Shown: positions 35,806 to 44,870, counted from the stretch's first letter. The stretch: DNA of 64,000 bases from Mesorhizobium sp. 1M-11 (GCF_001303895.1 NZ_LJSD01000075.1:69501-133500), one strand, 5' to 3'. A program made the numbers and translations. Notes: generated by a model from the sequence alone, not told the origin.

Positions 35806-36780
35806 TCAGCCGAGCCTGCCGGCCAGGCCGCGCATCAGAGCGTCCCAGGCTTCGACAGCTGGATCGAGGGCGGTCGCCAGCGGCTCGAACTTGCGCCGTG
35901 CGACGGCACGCGCCACCTGGAACTGCGTCGCCTTGGCGACTTCGGAAATGCGCAGCGCGTGCCCGGCAGCTTCAGCCAGCGAGCCGTCGGGACGCAGCCA
36001 ATCAAGATGGCTGGCGGCCAGTTCGAAATTGGCGCCGAGCTGACGCAGCGTGTTGAACGCATATTTGTGGAAGAAATCGAATGGCCGCTCCGCCACCTTC
36101 TCGACCTGACCTGGAAATGCCTTGGCAAAGGCCGCCACTGGATTGTCGGCCGGCCGGCGCGCGAAATGCTGTTTTGCCAGCCGCTCGGCATGCGCATGCA
36201 GATGACCATGCGCGGGTCGTTGCGCTGGGAACCTGGCGAATTCCGTGTAGGGCAGGAACGGCAGTTCCTCCGACCCATCCTTCATGTGGAACAAACCGTC
36301 GAAATCATCGCCCTCCAGCCGGAAGAAACCGGCATTGTGGAAATAGTCGATGCTGCGGCCGGCAGGATCGAGCCGGTTGATCGCGACCGTCGTCTTGGCA
36401 TGTTCATTCTTGTAGCCGACGCCGTGCGTGTCGGGCATGTAGAAGCTGTCCATCTCCACCAGACATAGCCGGCCGCGGATCAACTGTTCCGCGACATGCG
36501 CTTCCACCCGGTCATAGATGGCCAGTTCCGTGCAACGGATGCCGTACAGCGCCTCGAGGTCCTCGAGCGGCACTTTGAAGAAGGTGAACTGGTCGCCCTC
36601 GAAATCCTGCGTCAGCGTGAACCCGAGCATCGCTTCCGGTTCACTGCCGAAGGCATGCAGCGTCTCGATCCACAGATCGACGTAACAATTGGTTTCCGGC
36701 CACATGCGCTCCGGCTGGTGCAGCGCATGCGGTTTGTAGCTGGCGGGATCGAGCCCGGAAAAGACCGTCGGCAGCGCCAA
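35806..36780 (-). CDS. DUF1839 family protein, candidate aminoacyltransferase
   Basis: A 324-residue protein recognisable as DUF1839, with the N-terminal segment ETNCYVDLWIETLHAFG (C32) followed by an acidic mixed alpha/beta region (EMDSFYMPDTHGVGYKNEHAKTT, with H). Families of this shape resemble the BtrH-type acyltransferases, which move an aminoacyl chain from a carrier protein. That comparison is by eye and speculative. A TTG at 36780 is the best start, overlapping the ligase stop region. It stands between the carrier-protein ligase and the mannosidase, which suggests it uses the loaded carrier protein. Confidence 0.65.
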   Translation of the reverse strand: MALPTVFSGLDPASYKPHALHQPERMWPETNCYVDLWIETLHAFGSEPEAMLGFTLTQDFEGDQFTFFKVPLEDLEALYGIRCTELAIYDRVEAHVAEQLIRGRLCLVEMDSFYMPDTHGVGYKNEHAKTTVAINRLDPAGRSIDYFHNAGFFRLEGDDFDGLFHMKDGSEELPFLPYTEFARFPAQRPAHGHLHAHAERLAKQHFARRPADNPVAAFAKAFPGQVEKVAERPFDFFHKYAFNTLRQLGANFELAASHLDWLRPDGSLAEAAGHALRISEVAKATQFQVARAVARRKFEPLATALDPAVEAWDALMRGLAGRLG

Positions 36781-36782
36781 GA

Positions 36783-37691
36783 TCAGAACCCGAACGTCTT
36801 GCGAACCGGCGCCGGCCACGCGTCGATATCCAATCCGTGATGGTTGAGCAGCGCCAGCGCGATACGCTCCAGCCCGAAACCGACGCATGCGGAATGGGCG
36901 ACACCACCATCGGCCGTGCTGATTTTCCAGTCCTTGCCGAAATGATCCTGATGATAATTGAAGCTCATGCAGGCCGTCGGCTTCGTGGTCGAGGTGATCG
37001 GGATCAGCAATTCGAACTTCAGGTTCTGGTCCCGCTGATTGTTCTTCATCATACGCCCGGCACGGCCGAAGAACGGATCGTTGGCGACGTCGATTTCGAC
37101 CGGGAGGCCCACGGAGGCCATCAGTGCCTTGCCCCGCTCCATCCAGTCATTGCGGAAGGCCATCACCTGGTCCGGCGTACCCAGGCGCACATACTCACGC
37201 ATGCGGAAAAGCTGCATGCGCGCCGGATCGTTGGATGGCTCGTGCCGGAAACAATAGGACTGCAGGTCGAACAGACCGCCATTCTCCGGCAACGGACCAC
37301 GCTTGGCCACCGTCGGGTAGAGCGGATAGCAGGCCGCCGGCGTCAGCACGATGTCGGTGCCCTCCTGGGTCTTGGTCCAGTCTTCGCCGGCCTCCATGCA
37401 TTGCAGCAGATTCATGTGGTCGAGATCGTTTCCACAGAAAGAATGAATCGTGCCGGCAAGCTGCGGAAAGCTCTTCATGTAGCCGCTGCCCTCGAAATGC
37501 GCGCGGTTCATGCCGGGTGGAAAACGGATCGGCTCGGCGCTGTCGCCGCCGCCGGCCTTGTCGATCAGCGCCTCGAAACGGGTGATGATGTCCTCGAAGC
37601 GGCCGCTGCGGCCGTAAAGCCCTTCGACGCCGGTAGCGATGAGCAGGCCGGTTTCGAACAGCCTGTCGAGAAGCGAGGTTTGCTGGTCCAT
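36783..37691 (-). CDS. Amino acid:[carrier protein] ligase (class II aminoacyl-tRNA synthetase-like)
   Basis: The 302-residue protein is a truncated SerRS-like catalytic domain without a tRNA-binding arm. Class II motif 2 FRHE (148-151) and motif 3 GFGLER (271-276) are present. C121, E166 and C269 occupy the expected zinc-ligand places. Homologues in Bradyrhizobium and Agrobacterium activate glycine or alanine and load it on the phosphopantetheine of a carrier protein instead of tRNA. The carrier-protein gene is two genes upstream in the same operon, as in those organisms. The preferred amino acid cannot be read safely from sequence. Confidence 0.9.
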   Translation of the reverse strand: MDQQTSLLDRLFETGLLIATGVEGLYGRSGRFEDIITRFEALIDKAGGGDSAEPIRFPPGMNRAHFEGSGYMKSFPQLAGTIHSFCGNDLDHMNLLQCMEAGEDWTKTQEGTDIVLTPAACYPLYPTVAKRGPLPENGGLFDLQSYCFRHEPSNDPARMQLFRMREYVRLGTPDQVMAFRNDWMERGKALMASVGLPVEIDVANDPFFGRAGRMMKNNQRDQNLKFELLIPITSTTKPTACMSFNYHQDHFGKDWKISTADGGVAHSACVGFGLERIALALLNHHGLDIDAWPAPVRKTFGF

Positions 37692-37694
37692 GGC

Positions 37695-38867
37695 TTACCC
37701 CATCAGGCTCGTGTCCTGCTTGTGCACAAGCAGGAGGTTCGACGTGTTACCGAGAATACGATCGTTGGAGATCATCAATTGCGCCGAATGCGCGTCGCGC
37801 AGGTGGCGGCCAAGGCTGTAGGGCGTGCCGTTCTTGTAACCGAGAATACCGCACACCAGCATGGCATGGTTGATGATGGTGAGGATCGTTTCGGAAGAGC
37901 CGATCTTGACGTTGTTCATCGCCACCGCGAAACCGATGGAAGACAGCCGGTCGTGGTCGGCCTTCGCCGCCTCGAATTCGCGCAGCCCGGCGATGATGTT
38001 GGATTTCAGCAGTTGCAGCAGGCTGGAAGCCTCGGCAAGCCGCAATGCGCCGGGCGGCGGCGCACCGGGGCTCTTGCGGGCAGCCGCGCGCACGAAGCTC
38101 TGCGCGCGCGCCATGGCGTTGACGGCGATGCCGTACCAGACCGCGCTCCACAACAGATGCGAGGTCGCCAGCATCGACTGCGCGGCGATCTCTGCAAACG
38201 GCTTCGGCAGGATTTGTGCGGCCGGCGCATCGCCCTTGAACAGATAGCCGTCCGAGCAGGTGCCGCGCATGCCGAGCGTATCCCACACCTGGGTACGTTC
38301 CAGGGTGTACTGATCCTTGGTGAACGCCGTCATCACCTGGTCAGTGGAGGCAGCCTCGGCATTGGCGCGCGAGGTGATCAGGATGGCGTCGGCATATTCG
38401 CCATAGGAAATGACGGTGGCGTCTTTCTCCAGATGACAGTCGGCGCCATTCACCTCGATGGCGCAGATGCTGTTGCGCAGATTGCCGCCAATACCGCCTT
38501 CGGTGGTGGCGGATGCCAGCAACAGTTGTTCGTCGGCGATGCGACGCATGAAGGCACGGTGCCAGTCGCTTTCCGAACCGTGCGAGACAAGGCTGGAGAG
38601 CTTGATGTGGTGCATGGCGAACACCATCGCCGCCGAGGCGCAGGACTGGCCGATCAGCGAACAGATCTCGGCGACGTCCGATACCGTTGCGTCCTCACCG
38701 CCGAGCTCGCCAGGGATCTGCATGGAGAGCAGCCGTTCGAGCCGCATGGCATCGACGGCCTCCCGGGGGAAACGGCTTTTGACGTCGACATCGTCGGCAT
38801 GAACGGCAGCGACTGCCGCAACACGCCCGGCGCGTTCGGCAAGACCTGTACTGGCCGGCGCGTTCAT
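37695..38867 (-). CDS. Acyl-CoA dehydrogenase-like flavoprotein acting with a carrier protein
   Basis: The 390-residue protein has the three-domain acyl-CoA dehydrogenase fold, with an N-terminal helical part (about 5-120), the beta domain with ASATTEGGIGGN (FAD-proximal TxEG), and a C-terminal helical domain (about 225-385). At the place where classical enzymes have the catalytic Glu (YEGT), I align GNTS, so the usual base seems absent. It overlaps the carrier-protein stop by four bases. Relatives such as the prolyl-carrier-protein oxidases of pyrrole pathways oxidise aminoacyl thioesters on carrier proteins, which is a plausible role here. Confidence 0.8.
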   Translation of the reverse strand: MNAPASTGLAERAGRVAAVAAVHADDVDVKSRFPREAVDAMRLERLLSMQIPGELGGEDATVSDVAEICSLIGQSCASAAMVFAMHHIKLSSLVSHGSESDWHRAFMRRIADEQLLLASATTEGGIGGNLRNSICAIEVNGADCHLEKDATVISYGEYADAILITSRANAEAASTDQVMTAFTKDQYTLERTQVWDTLGMRGTCSDGYLFKGDAPAAQILPKPFAEIAAQSMLATSHLLWSAVWYGIAVNAMARAQSFVRAAARKSPGAPPPGALRLAEASSLLQLLKSNIIAGLREFEAAKADHDRLSSIGFAVAMNNVKIGSSETILTIINHAMLVCGILGYKNGTPYSLGRHLRDAHSAQLMISNDRILGNTSNLLLVHKQDTSLMG

Positions 38868-39127
38868 TCTGCCGCCTGAGCCCCGCTGAGAATGCCTTGC
38901 ACGGCGGCGGCGATCGCATCGACGCTCTGGAACGTCTTTCGGTTGAGCAACGAATCCGGAAATTCGAGGTCGAACGCCTCTTCGAGAGCCAGCATGATCT
39001 GAACCGAGGCGAAGGAAGACAAGCCTGCCGCATAGAGATCGGACTGATCGCTGAGCGACTCTATTCCGCCCGGCAAGCCGCCCCGTGCGGCCAGAACCTC
39101 ACGAATTTTCGACTTTACATCGCTCAC
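38864..39127 (-). CDS. Acyl carrier protein-like aminoacyl carrier
   Basis: An 87-residue acidic helical protein with the phosphopantetheine site DLYAAGLSSFASV; S38 is the likely attachment residue, replacing the DSL serine of classical carrier proteins. GTG at 39127 is chosen (GGGTGGC upstream); a TTG at 39148 would add seven residues. It is the first gene of an operon that continues with the dehydrogenase, ligase, DUF1839 and GH2 genes. The 4-base overlap with the dehydrogenase gene indicates tight coupling. It should receive the amino acid from the ligase. Confidence 0.88.
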   Translation of the reverse strand: MSDVKSKIREVLAARGGLPGGIESLSDQSDLYAAGLSSFASVQIMLALEEAFDLEFPDSLLNRKTFQSVDAIAAAVQGILSGAQAAE

Positions 39128-39352
39128 GATAGCCACCCTGCCCAACAAGGAACATTCCGTCCTTGTCCCCTCTCTAGATCAGCGGCAATAAAATCGCATG
39201 AACGGGAATGGATAACAGCTTGTAAACCCGCCCCGGTCCTGATTTCCAGGCTATCGCATCGGCCCGAAAATCGAAATCAATTTTCGGCAAGCACGATGCG
39301 CAGCCTGAACGTATTGGAGGATCTTTCACCCATCCAGACGGAGGGCGGCGCT

Positions 39353-39838
39353 CTAAATTACGAAGGACCAGAACAGGCAGGCAAGCGTCGCAGCCGCGAA
39401 AACAACCAGGAAAAGGCTGCGCAAGAGAACGTTGCGCCGCAGCTCGTTCATGACGAGATGACAGCCGACGACGGCCGCGACGAACAGGAAACGCCAGTTC
39501 CACAGCGCCCACGGCGCACTGCTTTGTCCGAAAGCCCAGCGCGCCGCCAGCGAGCCGACGATGCTGGCAAACAGCACCACCACGGCCCAGACGACGATAT
39601 CGGCGGCATTGAGCAGAACGATGCTCGCCGCGCGCAGAGGCAACACCATCATCAGCATGGCCGAAAAGAAATACAGCGCCGCCAGTGGCAGGAAAGTCGT
39701 TGCATCCGCGATGTCATCCAGCCGCTTCACGCCGATCGCACCGAACGGATAACCATGTTGTGCGACAGCGAGGCTTAGGGCCATCAGCAGGGCGGAGAAA
39801 ACCGCAACCAGGGCGAATGAAGTGACGATCTTGCTCAC
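39353..39838 (-). CDS. Four-helix membrane protein of unknown function
   Basis: The 161-residue protein is mostly hydrophobic, with about five segments (roughly 5-27, 48-68, 72-95, 112-130, 136-158) and a short polar loop (GVKRLDDIAD). I recognise no family. It follows the carrier-protein operon on the same strand, but a 225-base gap separates them, so membership in that locus is not shown. Confidence 0.6.
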   Translation of the reverse strand: MSKIVTSFALVAVFSALLMALSLAVAQHGYPFGAIGVKRLDDIADATTFLPLAALYFFSAMLMMVLPLRAASIVLLNAADIVVWAVVVLFASIVGSLAARWAFGQSSAPWALWNWRFLFVAAVVGCHLVMNELRRNVLLRSLFLVVFAAATLACLFWSFVI

Positions 39839-39915
39839 GGCGTTTCCCTTACGAATCGGACGCGAGCAAGCCTAACGCCATGTCGTAAACCGCAAGTAAG
39901 CTCGAGCTGGACGCT

Positions 39916-41037
39916 TCAGGCACGGACCTGGATCGGCGCGGCTATTTTCGTGCGAGCCGCTGGTGTCCTCGCCTCCTCCAGGCGTCGGCCGCCATCGGCA
40001 TCGAACAGCTGGATGTCCCGGGGATCGACCGAGAAGAAAAACGGCTGGCCCGACTGCAGATCTTCATGCGTCGCGACATGGACGATCATTCCCTGCCCGC
40101 CGAATGAGCCATGCAGCAATTTGGCGATGCCGAGTTCTTCGGCAAAGTCGAAGCGTGCGGAGAGTGGACCCGAACCGAACTTCACTGCTTCCGCACGAAA
40201 ACCGACGACCACCGGACCGTGGCCGATCTCCGGCCATTGATTGCGGTCATAGGCAAGCTGCTGGCCATCCGGCAGCTTGATGACGCCTTCGTCCGGATGG
40301 GCGGCGCCCTTCAGCAGATTGAGCCCGGGCGAACCGATGAAATTGGCGACATAGGTGGTTTCCGGCCGTCCATAGACCTCGCTCGGCGTGCCGACCTGCT
40401 CGATGCCGCCCTTGTTCATCACCACGATGCGGTCGGCCAGGGTCATCGCCTCGACCTGATCGTGCGTGACGAAAAGTGTGGTTGCGCCGAGACGCTGGTG
40501 CAGCTTGCGGATTTCAACGCGCATGGCGACACGCAGCGTTGCATCCAGATTGGACAACGGCTCGTCATAAAGGAACACTTTCGGTTCGCGGATCATGGCG
40601 CGGCCCATGGCCACGCGCTGCCGTTGGCCGCCGGAGAGCTGAGCCGGCTTGCGCTCGAGAAAATCGGTCAGGCCGAGCGTCGCTGCCACCTTGTTGACGC
40701 GCTCGGTGCGTTCGGCCTTTGAAAGCCCGGCGATCTTCAGCGAATATCCGATGTTCTTCGCCACGGACATATGCGGATAGAGCGCATAATTCTGGAACAC
40801 CATGGCGCAACCGCGTTCGCGCGGTTCCAGTCTGTTGACCACGCGTCCGGCAATCGCGACCTCCCCGGAGGTGATCGATTCCAGGCCGGCCACCATGCGC
40901 AGCAGCGTGGACTTGCCGCAGCCGGAAGGACCGAGAATGACGATCAGCTCGCCGCTGGCAACGTCGAGGTTCACGCCATGCACGACCTCGTTCTTGGCGT
41001 AGGATTTGCGCACATCGCGCAAGGTGATTTCGGCCAT
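39916..41037 (-). CDS. ugpC: sn-Glycerol-3-phosphate ABC transporter ATP-binding protein UgpC
   Basis: The 373-residue CUT1-type ATPase has Walker A GPSGCGKST (36-44), the VFQNYALYPHMSV Q-loop, signature LSGGQRQRVAMGRA, Walker B VFLYDEPLSNLDA and a C-terminal TOBE domain (about 285-350). It energises glycerol-3-phosphate import through UgpA and UgpE. It starts 13 bases after ugpE as the last gene of ugpBAEC. Assignment as UgpC rather than MalK rests on the UgpB/UgpA neighbours. Confidence 0.9.
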   Translation of the reverse strand: MAEITLRDVRKSYAKNEVVHGVNLDVASGELIVILGPSGCGKSTLLRMVAGLESITSGEVAIAGRVVNRLEPRERGCAMVFQNYALYPHMSVAKNIGYSLKIAGLSKAERTERVNKVAATLGLTDFLERKPAQLSGGQRQRVAMGRAMIREPKVFLYDEPLSNLDATLRVAMRVEIRKLHQRLGATTLFVTHDQVEAMTLADRIVVMNKGGIEQVGTPSEVYGRPETTYVANFIGSPGLNLLKGAAHPDEGVIKLPDGQQLAYDRNQWPEIGHGPVVVGFRAEAVKFGSGPLSARFDFAEELGIAKLLHGSFGGQGMIVHVATHEDLQSGQPFFFSVDPRDIQLFDADGGRRLEEARTPAARTKIAAPIQVRA

Positions 41038-41050
41038 GGGATGTCGTCCC

Positions 41051-41947
41051 TTATTTTTCAGTGGAGATGAGGCCGCGCACGAACCAGCGCTGCAGGAAGA
41101 TGGTGACCAGCACCGGCGGGGTCAGCACGATCAGGTTGGCGGCCATGGCCACGTTCCAGATCGGCGGTTCGCCAAACACCGGTCCCGGCACGATCTTCTG
41201 GAGCTGCATGGTGGCGGTGGCAAAGTTCTGCTGATCGGTCACCACCAGCAGCGGCCACAGATACTGGTTCCACGACCAGACGAACATGATGGTGGCGAGT
41301 GCCGCCATGTTGGTCTTGGAAAGCGGCATCAGCACTTCGAGAAAGAAGCGGACCGGCCCCGAGCCATCCATCTTTGCGGCTTCGGTCAACTCGTCGGGAA
41401 CAGTGAGGAAGAACTGGCGGTAGAGGAAGGTGCCGGTGGCGGTGGCGATCAGCGGCAGGATCAGGCCGGAATAGGAATTGAGCAGGTTCCATTCCGGCAG
41501 CCCGACCGAGATCCCGAACAGTTCGAAGATCGCCTTGAATGGGCGCAACGCATCCGCGGCCACCGCATAGGTCGGCACGATGCGCACTTCCAGCGGCAGC
41601 ATCAGGGTGATGAAGATCAGCCAGAACATCACCATGCGGAGTTTGTAGCGGAAATAGACGATCGAGAAGGCGGAAAGAGCCGCGATGACGATCTTGCCGA
41701 TGGTGACGCCGCCAGCCACGACGATCGAATTCAGCATCACCCGGCCGAAATTGCCACGTTCCCAGGCCGTGGCCATGTTCTCGAGGAAATGGCTGCCAGG
41801 CATGAGCGGCATGGGCACCTGGTTCACCGTATGGAAGTCGTGGCTCGCCGCCACGAAGATGATCCAGAAAGGAATGAGCAGCGCCACGAGGCTGCCGATG
41901 AGCAGAGCGTGGGTGATGAAGTCGAGGACAGGGGTGCGTTCGATCAC
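41051..41947 (-). CDS. ugpE: sn-Glycerol-3-phosphate ABC transporter permease UgpE
   Basis: The 298-residue BPD_transp_1 permease has six hydrophobic helices and the EAA loop ELTEAAKMDGSGPVRFFLEVLMPLSKTNMAAL. The N-terminal SLVALLIPFWIIFVAASHD and the VRIVPTYAVAADALRPF segments resemble UgpE. It forms the channel with UgpA, 15 bases upstream in the operon. Confidence 0.9.
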   Translation of the reverse strand: MIERTPVLDFITHALLIGSLVALLIPFWIIFVAASHDFHTVNQVPMPLMPGSHFLENMATAWERGNFGRVMLNSIVVAGGVTIGKIVIAALSAFSIVYFRYKLRMVMFWLIFITLMLPLEVRIVPTYAVAADALRPFKAIFELFGISVGLPEWNLLNSYSGLILPLIATATGTFLYRQFFLTVPDELTEAAKMDGSGPVRFFLEVLMPLSKTNMAALATIMFVWSWNQYLWPLLVVTDQQNFATATMQLQKIVPGPVFGEPPIWNVAMAANLIVLTPPVLVTIFLQRWFVRGLISTEK

Positions 41948-41962
41948 GGTTTGGCTCTCCGC

Positions 41963-42847
41963 TCAGCGATAGTGGACGCGCCGCTCGACGAAGCGGAACT
42001 GGATGAAGGTCAGCGCGATCACAAGCACCATCAGCACGATCGATTGCGCGGCGGCGAGCGAGTAGTCCTTGCCCTGGAAGCCGTCGGTATAGATCTTGTA
42101 GACCATCAGTTCGGTCGCCCGCGCCGGGCCACCCGACGTGGTGATGTCGACGATGCCGAAACTGTCGACGAAACTGTCGGTGATGTTGATCACGATCAGG
42201 AAGAACAGCGTCGGCGTGATCAACGGCAGTTGGATGTCCCGCATGCGCTGCAGCACGCTTGCGCCGTCCATCGCGCCGGCTTCCGAGATCGTGCGCGGGA
42301 TCGACTGCAAGGCCGCCAGGAAGAAGATGAAATTGTACCCCACCATCTTCCAGCTTTGCGCCAGCACGATGAGGATGAAGGCATCATAACCGTTGAGCGC
42401 CGGGTTCCAGAGACCGGGAAAGGCGTGGTTGATGGCCGACACAAAGCCGGCGTCAGGCGAGAAGATGAAACGGAATGCCAGGCCGACCGCCGGCGCAGCC
42501 AATGCGTAAGGCAGGAAAAAGGTGAACTTGTAGACCTGGTGGCCGGGCAGCCGGCGGTCCACGAACAGCGCAAGCAACGCTGCAATGGCGAGCGACAATA
42601 CCGTTGCGGAAAAGGCGAAGGTCAATGAAACGCGTACCGAGTTCCAATATTTCGGATCCTCGAAGACGGTCATGAAATTCTGCAGGCCGACCCACTGGTT
42701 GCTGCCGCCGAAGGGCGGTTCCAGCGTCACGGCCCAGTAGAGCGCTTCGCCTGAAGGCCAGTAGAAGAAGACGAAGATCAGAAGCATCTGCGGGGCAATA
42801 AAGGCCGCCGCCAGCCACAGATTGGAGAAGGTGGCACGCTTTTCCAT
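41963..42847 (-). CDS. ugpA: sn-Glycerol-3-phosphate ABC transporter permease UgpA
   Basis: The 294-residue permease has the length of E. coli UgpA (295), with six helices and the EAA loop RTISEAGAMDGASVLQRMRDIQLPLITPTLFFL. The N-terminus FIAPQMLLIFVFFYWPSGEALYWA is typical of UgpA. The ATG at 42847 is used since the frame upstream crosses the ugpB-ugpA gap. It lies 79 bases after ugpB. Confidence 0.9.
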   Translation of the reverse strand: MEKRATFSNLWLAAAFIAPQMLLIFVFFYWPSGEALYWAVTLEPPFGGSNQWVGLQNFMTVFEDPKYWNSVRVSLTFAFSATVLSLAIAALLALFVDRRLPGHQVYKFTFFLPYALAAPAVGLAFRFIFSPDAGFVSAINHAFPGLWNPALNGYDAFILIVLAQSWKMVGYNFIFFLAALQSIPRTISEAGAMDGASVLQRMRDIQLPLITPTLFFLIVINITDSFVDSFGIVDITTSGGPARATELMVYKIYTDGFQGKDYSLAAAQSIVLMVLVIALTFIQFRFVERRVHYR

Positions 42848-42926
42848 GCGGACGCTCCTTGCCTTGTCATGATTATGAAAAGAGCGCCGCGGCTTTGCCG
42901 CGGCGCCTGGGGTCTGTCGTCTCAGC

Positions 42927-44258
42927 TTACGGCAGCGCCACGCCCTTGTAGGTCTGCTCGTAGCGGCGCAGGATCTGGTTGCCGCGTTCAACGACGGTAT
43001 CGATCGCAGCCTGCATGTCCTTCTGGCCGGTGAAGGCAGCTTCCAGCTCCGAGCGCAGCTCGGCGCGGATCGAGGTGAAGTTGCCGAGACGGATACCGCG
43101 TGACAGCGGTGTGACGTCGGACGCGGTCAGCGAGGCAATCGCGATGTCGCGGTTGACCCGCTTCGGATCCTTGTAGAAGCCGTCGGCCTTAAGGAGCTCA
43201 TAACCCTTGGTCGTGACCGGGATGTAGCCGGTATTTTCGGCGATGTACTTCTCGCCGGTGTCCGGAGCCGTGACATACTTCAGGAAAGCTGCGGCAGCTT
43301 CGTATTCTTCCTTCGACTTGCCTTCCATGACCCACAGCGAAGCACCGCCCACCATGGAGTTGGTGCGCTTGGCCGCATCGAGGACCGGCATCATCGCCAC
43401 ATCCCACTTCAGGTCCTTGGCCTGGGTGTTGTGGACGGTGCCATGGTTGGCGATCGACGTGATGGTGGCGGCGCAGGTGCCGTCGGCGAAGGCCTGGACG
43501 ACGTCCTTGCCCATCTGCTTGGTCTGGATCTTGGCGTAACCGGCATCGAGCCAGGACTTGAAGTCCTTCATGTGGTCGACGAAGGCGGTCTTGTTGAAGG
43601 CGAGTTCGGCGCCGAGGCCGCCATAGCCGTTGTCGAGCGTGGCAAGCGGAATGGAGTTGGTGGCCGAAAACTGCTCGAGATCCATCCAGGAATCGAAGTC
43701 GAAGGCAAAGCCGCAGGGAACGCCGGCGGCCTTCATGGCCTTCAGGTCTTCGCCGAACTCGGCCCAGGTCTTCGGTGCTTCGGTCTTGCCGATCTTCGCG
43801 AAGGCTTCCTTGTTCCAGTAGAAGACGGCGGTCGATGAATTGTAGGGGAACGACCACATCTCGCCGGCGGAAGTGGCGTAGTAGTTGGCAATGCCGGGGA
43901 AGTAGGCCTTCCAGTCGATGTCGAGCTTGTAGTCGTTGGCGAACTTGGTGGCCGGATAGATGGCGCCCGACAGCATGAAGTTCACGGTGCCGGCATCATA
44001 GATCTGCACGACGGTGGGATGCTGCTTGGAACGATAAGCCGCGATGGTGTTCTGCTCAGCCTTGTCGTAGCCACCCTGCCCGGTGCAGACGGCTTCGTAC
44101 TTGTCCTGCGACTGGTTGAACAGCTGGCAGTGCTTGGCCACCACCTCGCCGAGGTCGCCGGTCAGGCCGTACCAGAATTCGAATTTCGTGCGTTCGGCGG
44201 CATTGGCGCCACTGGCAAGGACGACGGCCGTCGTCGCGAGCAGGATCAATCGTTTCAT
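42927..44258 (-). CDS. ugpB: sn-Glycerol-3-phosphate binding protein UgpB
   Basis: The 443-residue precursor has a Sec signal peptide (about 1-20) and a class B binding-protein fold. It opens with FEFWYGLTGDLGEVVAKHC and includes QIYDAGTVNFMLSGA, WSFPYNSSTAVFYWNK and VGGASLWVMEG, all close to UgpB. It captures glycerol-3-phosphate or glycerophosphodiesters in the periplasm. In related bacteria ugp is PhoB-controlled; here only a weak half-site (CTGTCAT, minus strand 44337-44331) is seen upstream. The ATG at 44258 is followed by the basic MKR start of the signal peptide. Confidence 0.9.
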   Translation of the reverse strand: MKRLILLATTAVVLASGANAAERTKFEFWYGLTGDLGEVVAKHCQLFNQSQDKYEAVCTGQGGYDKAEQNTIAAYRSKQHPTVVQIYDAGTVNFMLSGAIYPATKFANDYKLDIDWKAYFPGIANYYATSAGEMWSFPYNSSTAVFYWNKEAFAKIGKTEAPKTWAEFGEDLKAMKAAGVPCGFAFDFDSWMDLEQFSATNSIPLATLDNGYGGLGAELAFNKTAFVDHMKDFKSWLDAGYAKIQTKQMGKDVVQAFADGTCAATITSIANHGTVHNTQAKDLKWDVAMMPVLDAAKRTNSMVGGASLWVMEGKSKEEYEAAAAFLKYVTAPDTGEKYIAENTGYIPVTTKGYELLKADGFYKDPKRVNRDIAIASLTASDVTPLSRGIRLGNFTSIRAELRSELEAAFTGQKDMQAAIDTVVERGNQILRRYEQTYKGVALP

Positions 44259-44468
44259 TCGTCCTCTCCAGACAGGAAGGTTGCTGCGCGAGCGAAACAC
44301 CCGCTACGGCGCCTCCCCTAGAGAGATCACATGACAGCCGCGTTGTGGTTTCGTGATGAAATGACGACAATCCCCACACAATCCCGCCCCCTACCGGGTT
44401 GGCAGCACGGTTATTCATTACCTGGGTCGGAGTGTTCCCAAAGATCGGACTTGCACATCCATTCCGGC

Positions 44469-44870
44469 TCAGACGCCGGCATCGCGGATTTCGAAGACGT
44501 TGCCGCCGCTGGTGACGAAGCGCCCACGTTCGCCGCGGCGCACGCTGTAGCACTTCTCGCCACCGTCGCGGATCTCGCTCCACACGGTACACAGTTCGCC
44601 ATTGCGGAGCGCCCAGCGGCCCCTGTCGCCATGCCGAGCCGAATTGTCGCCCGAATTGTCAATCGTGATCTCCGCGGAGCCGTCGGGCGCCAATATCAAT
44701 GAGCCGCCGCGCCAGCCGCCATCTTCCCACCAGGCGATCGAGCGTCCGACCAATTCATTCTTCAATTCGGTCGATGTGAGATCGGCAGCGCCCGCTTCGC
44801 CGGTGACAAGCACCGAAGCGGCCAGGACTGCCGAATGCAAAGCCATGCGACGCATCGCTCGAATCCTCAT
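44469..44870 (-). CDS. Small secreted protein of unknown function
   Basis: The 133-residue precursor has a signal peptide (about 1-28, GEAGAA) and a mature part with a glycine- and tryptophan-rich beta pattern (WWEDGGWRGGSL, RWALRNGELCTVW). Two cysteines about 14 residues apart may form a disulfide. It resembles small periplasmic or DUF995-like rhizobial proteins, but I cannot fix a family. It stands alone between ugpB and the isomerase gene. Alternative starts at 44870 and 44855 both keep the signal peptide. Confidence 0.6.
   Translation of the reverse strand: MRIRAMRRMALHSAVLAASVLVTGEAGAADLTSTELKNELVGRSIAWWEDGGWRGGSLILAPDGSAEITIDNSGDNSARHGDRGRWALRNGELCTVWSEIRDGGEKCYSVRRGERGRFVTSGGNVFEIRDAGV

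Noticed and set aside
36837..38879. 680-residue open frame opposite the ligase and dehydrogenase genes
   Set aside because: It spans two well-recognised genes on the other strand and has no family features.
44331..44372. PHO box upstream of ugpB
   Set aside because: Only one clean CTGTCAT half-site (44337-44331) and a second stretch with about 8 of 14 matching positions were found, below what I would accept as a PHO box.
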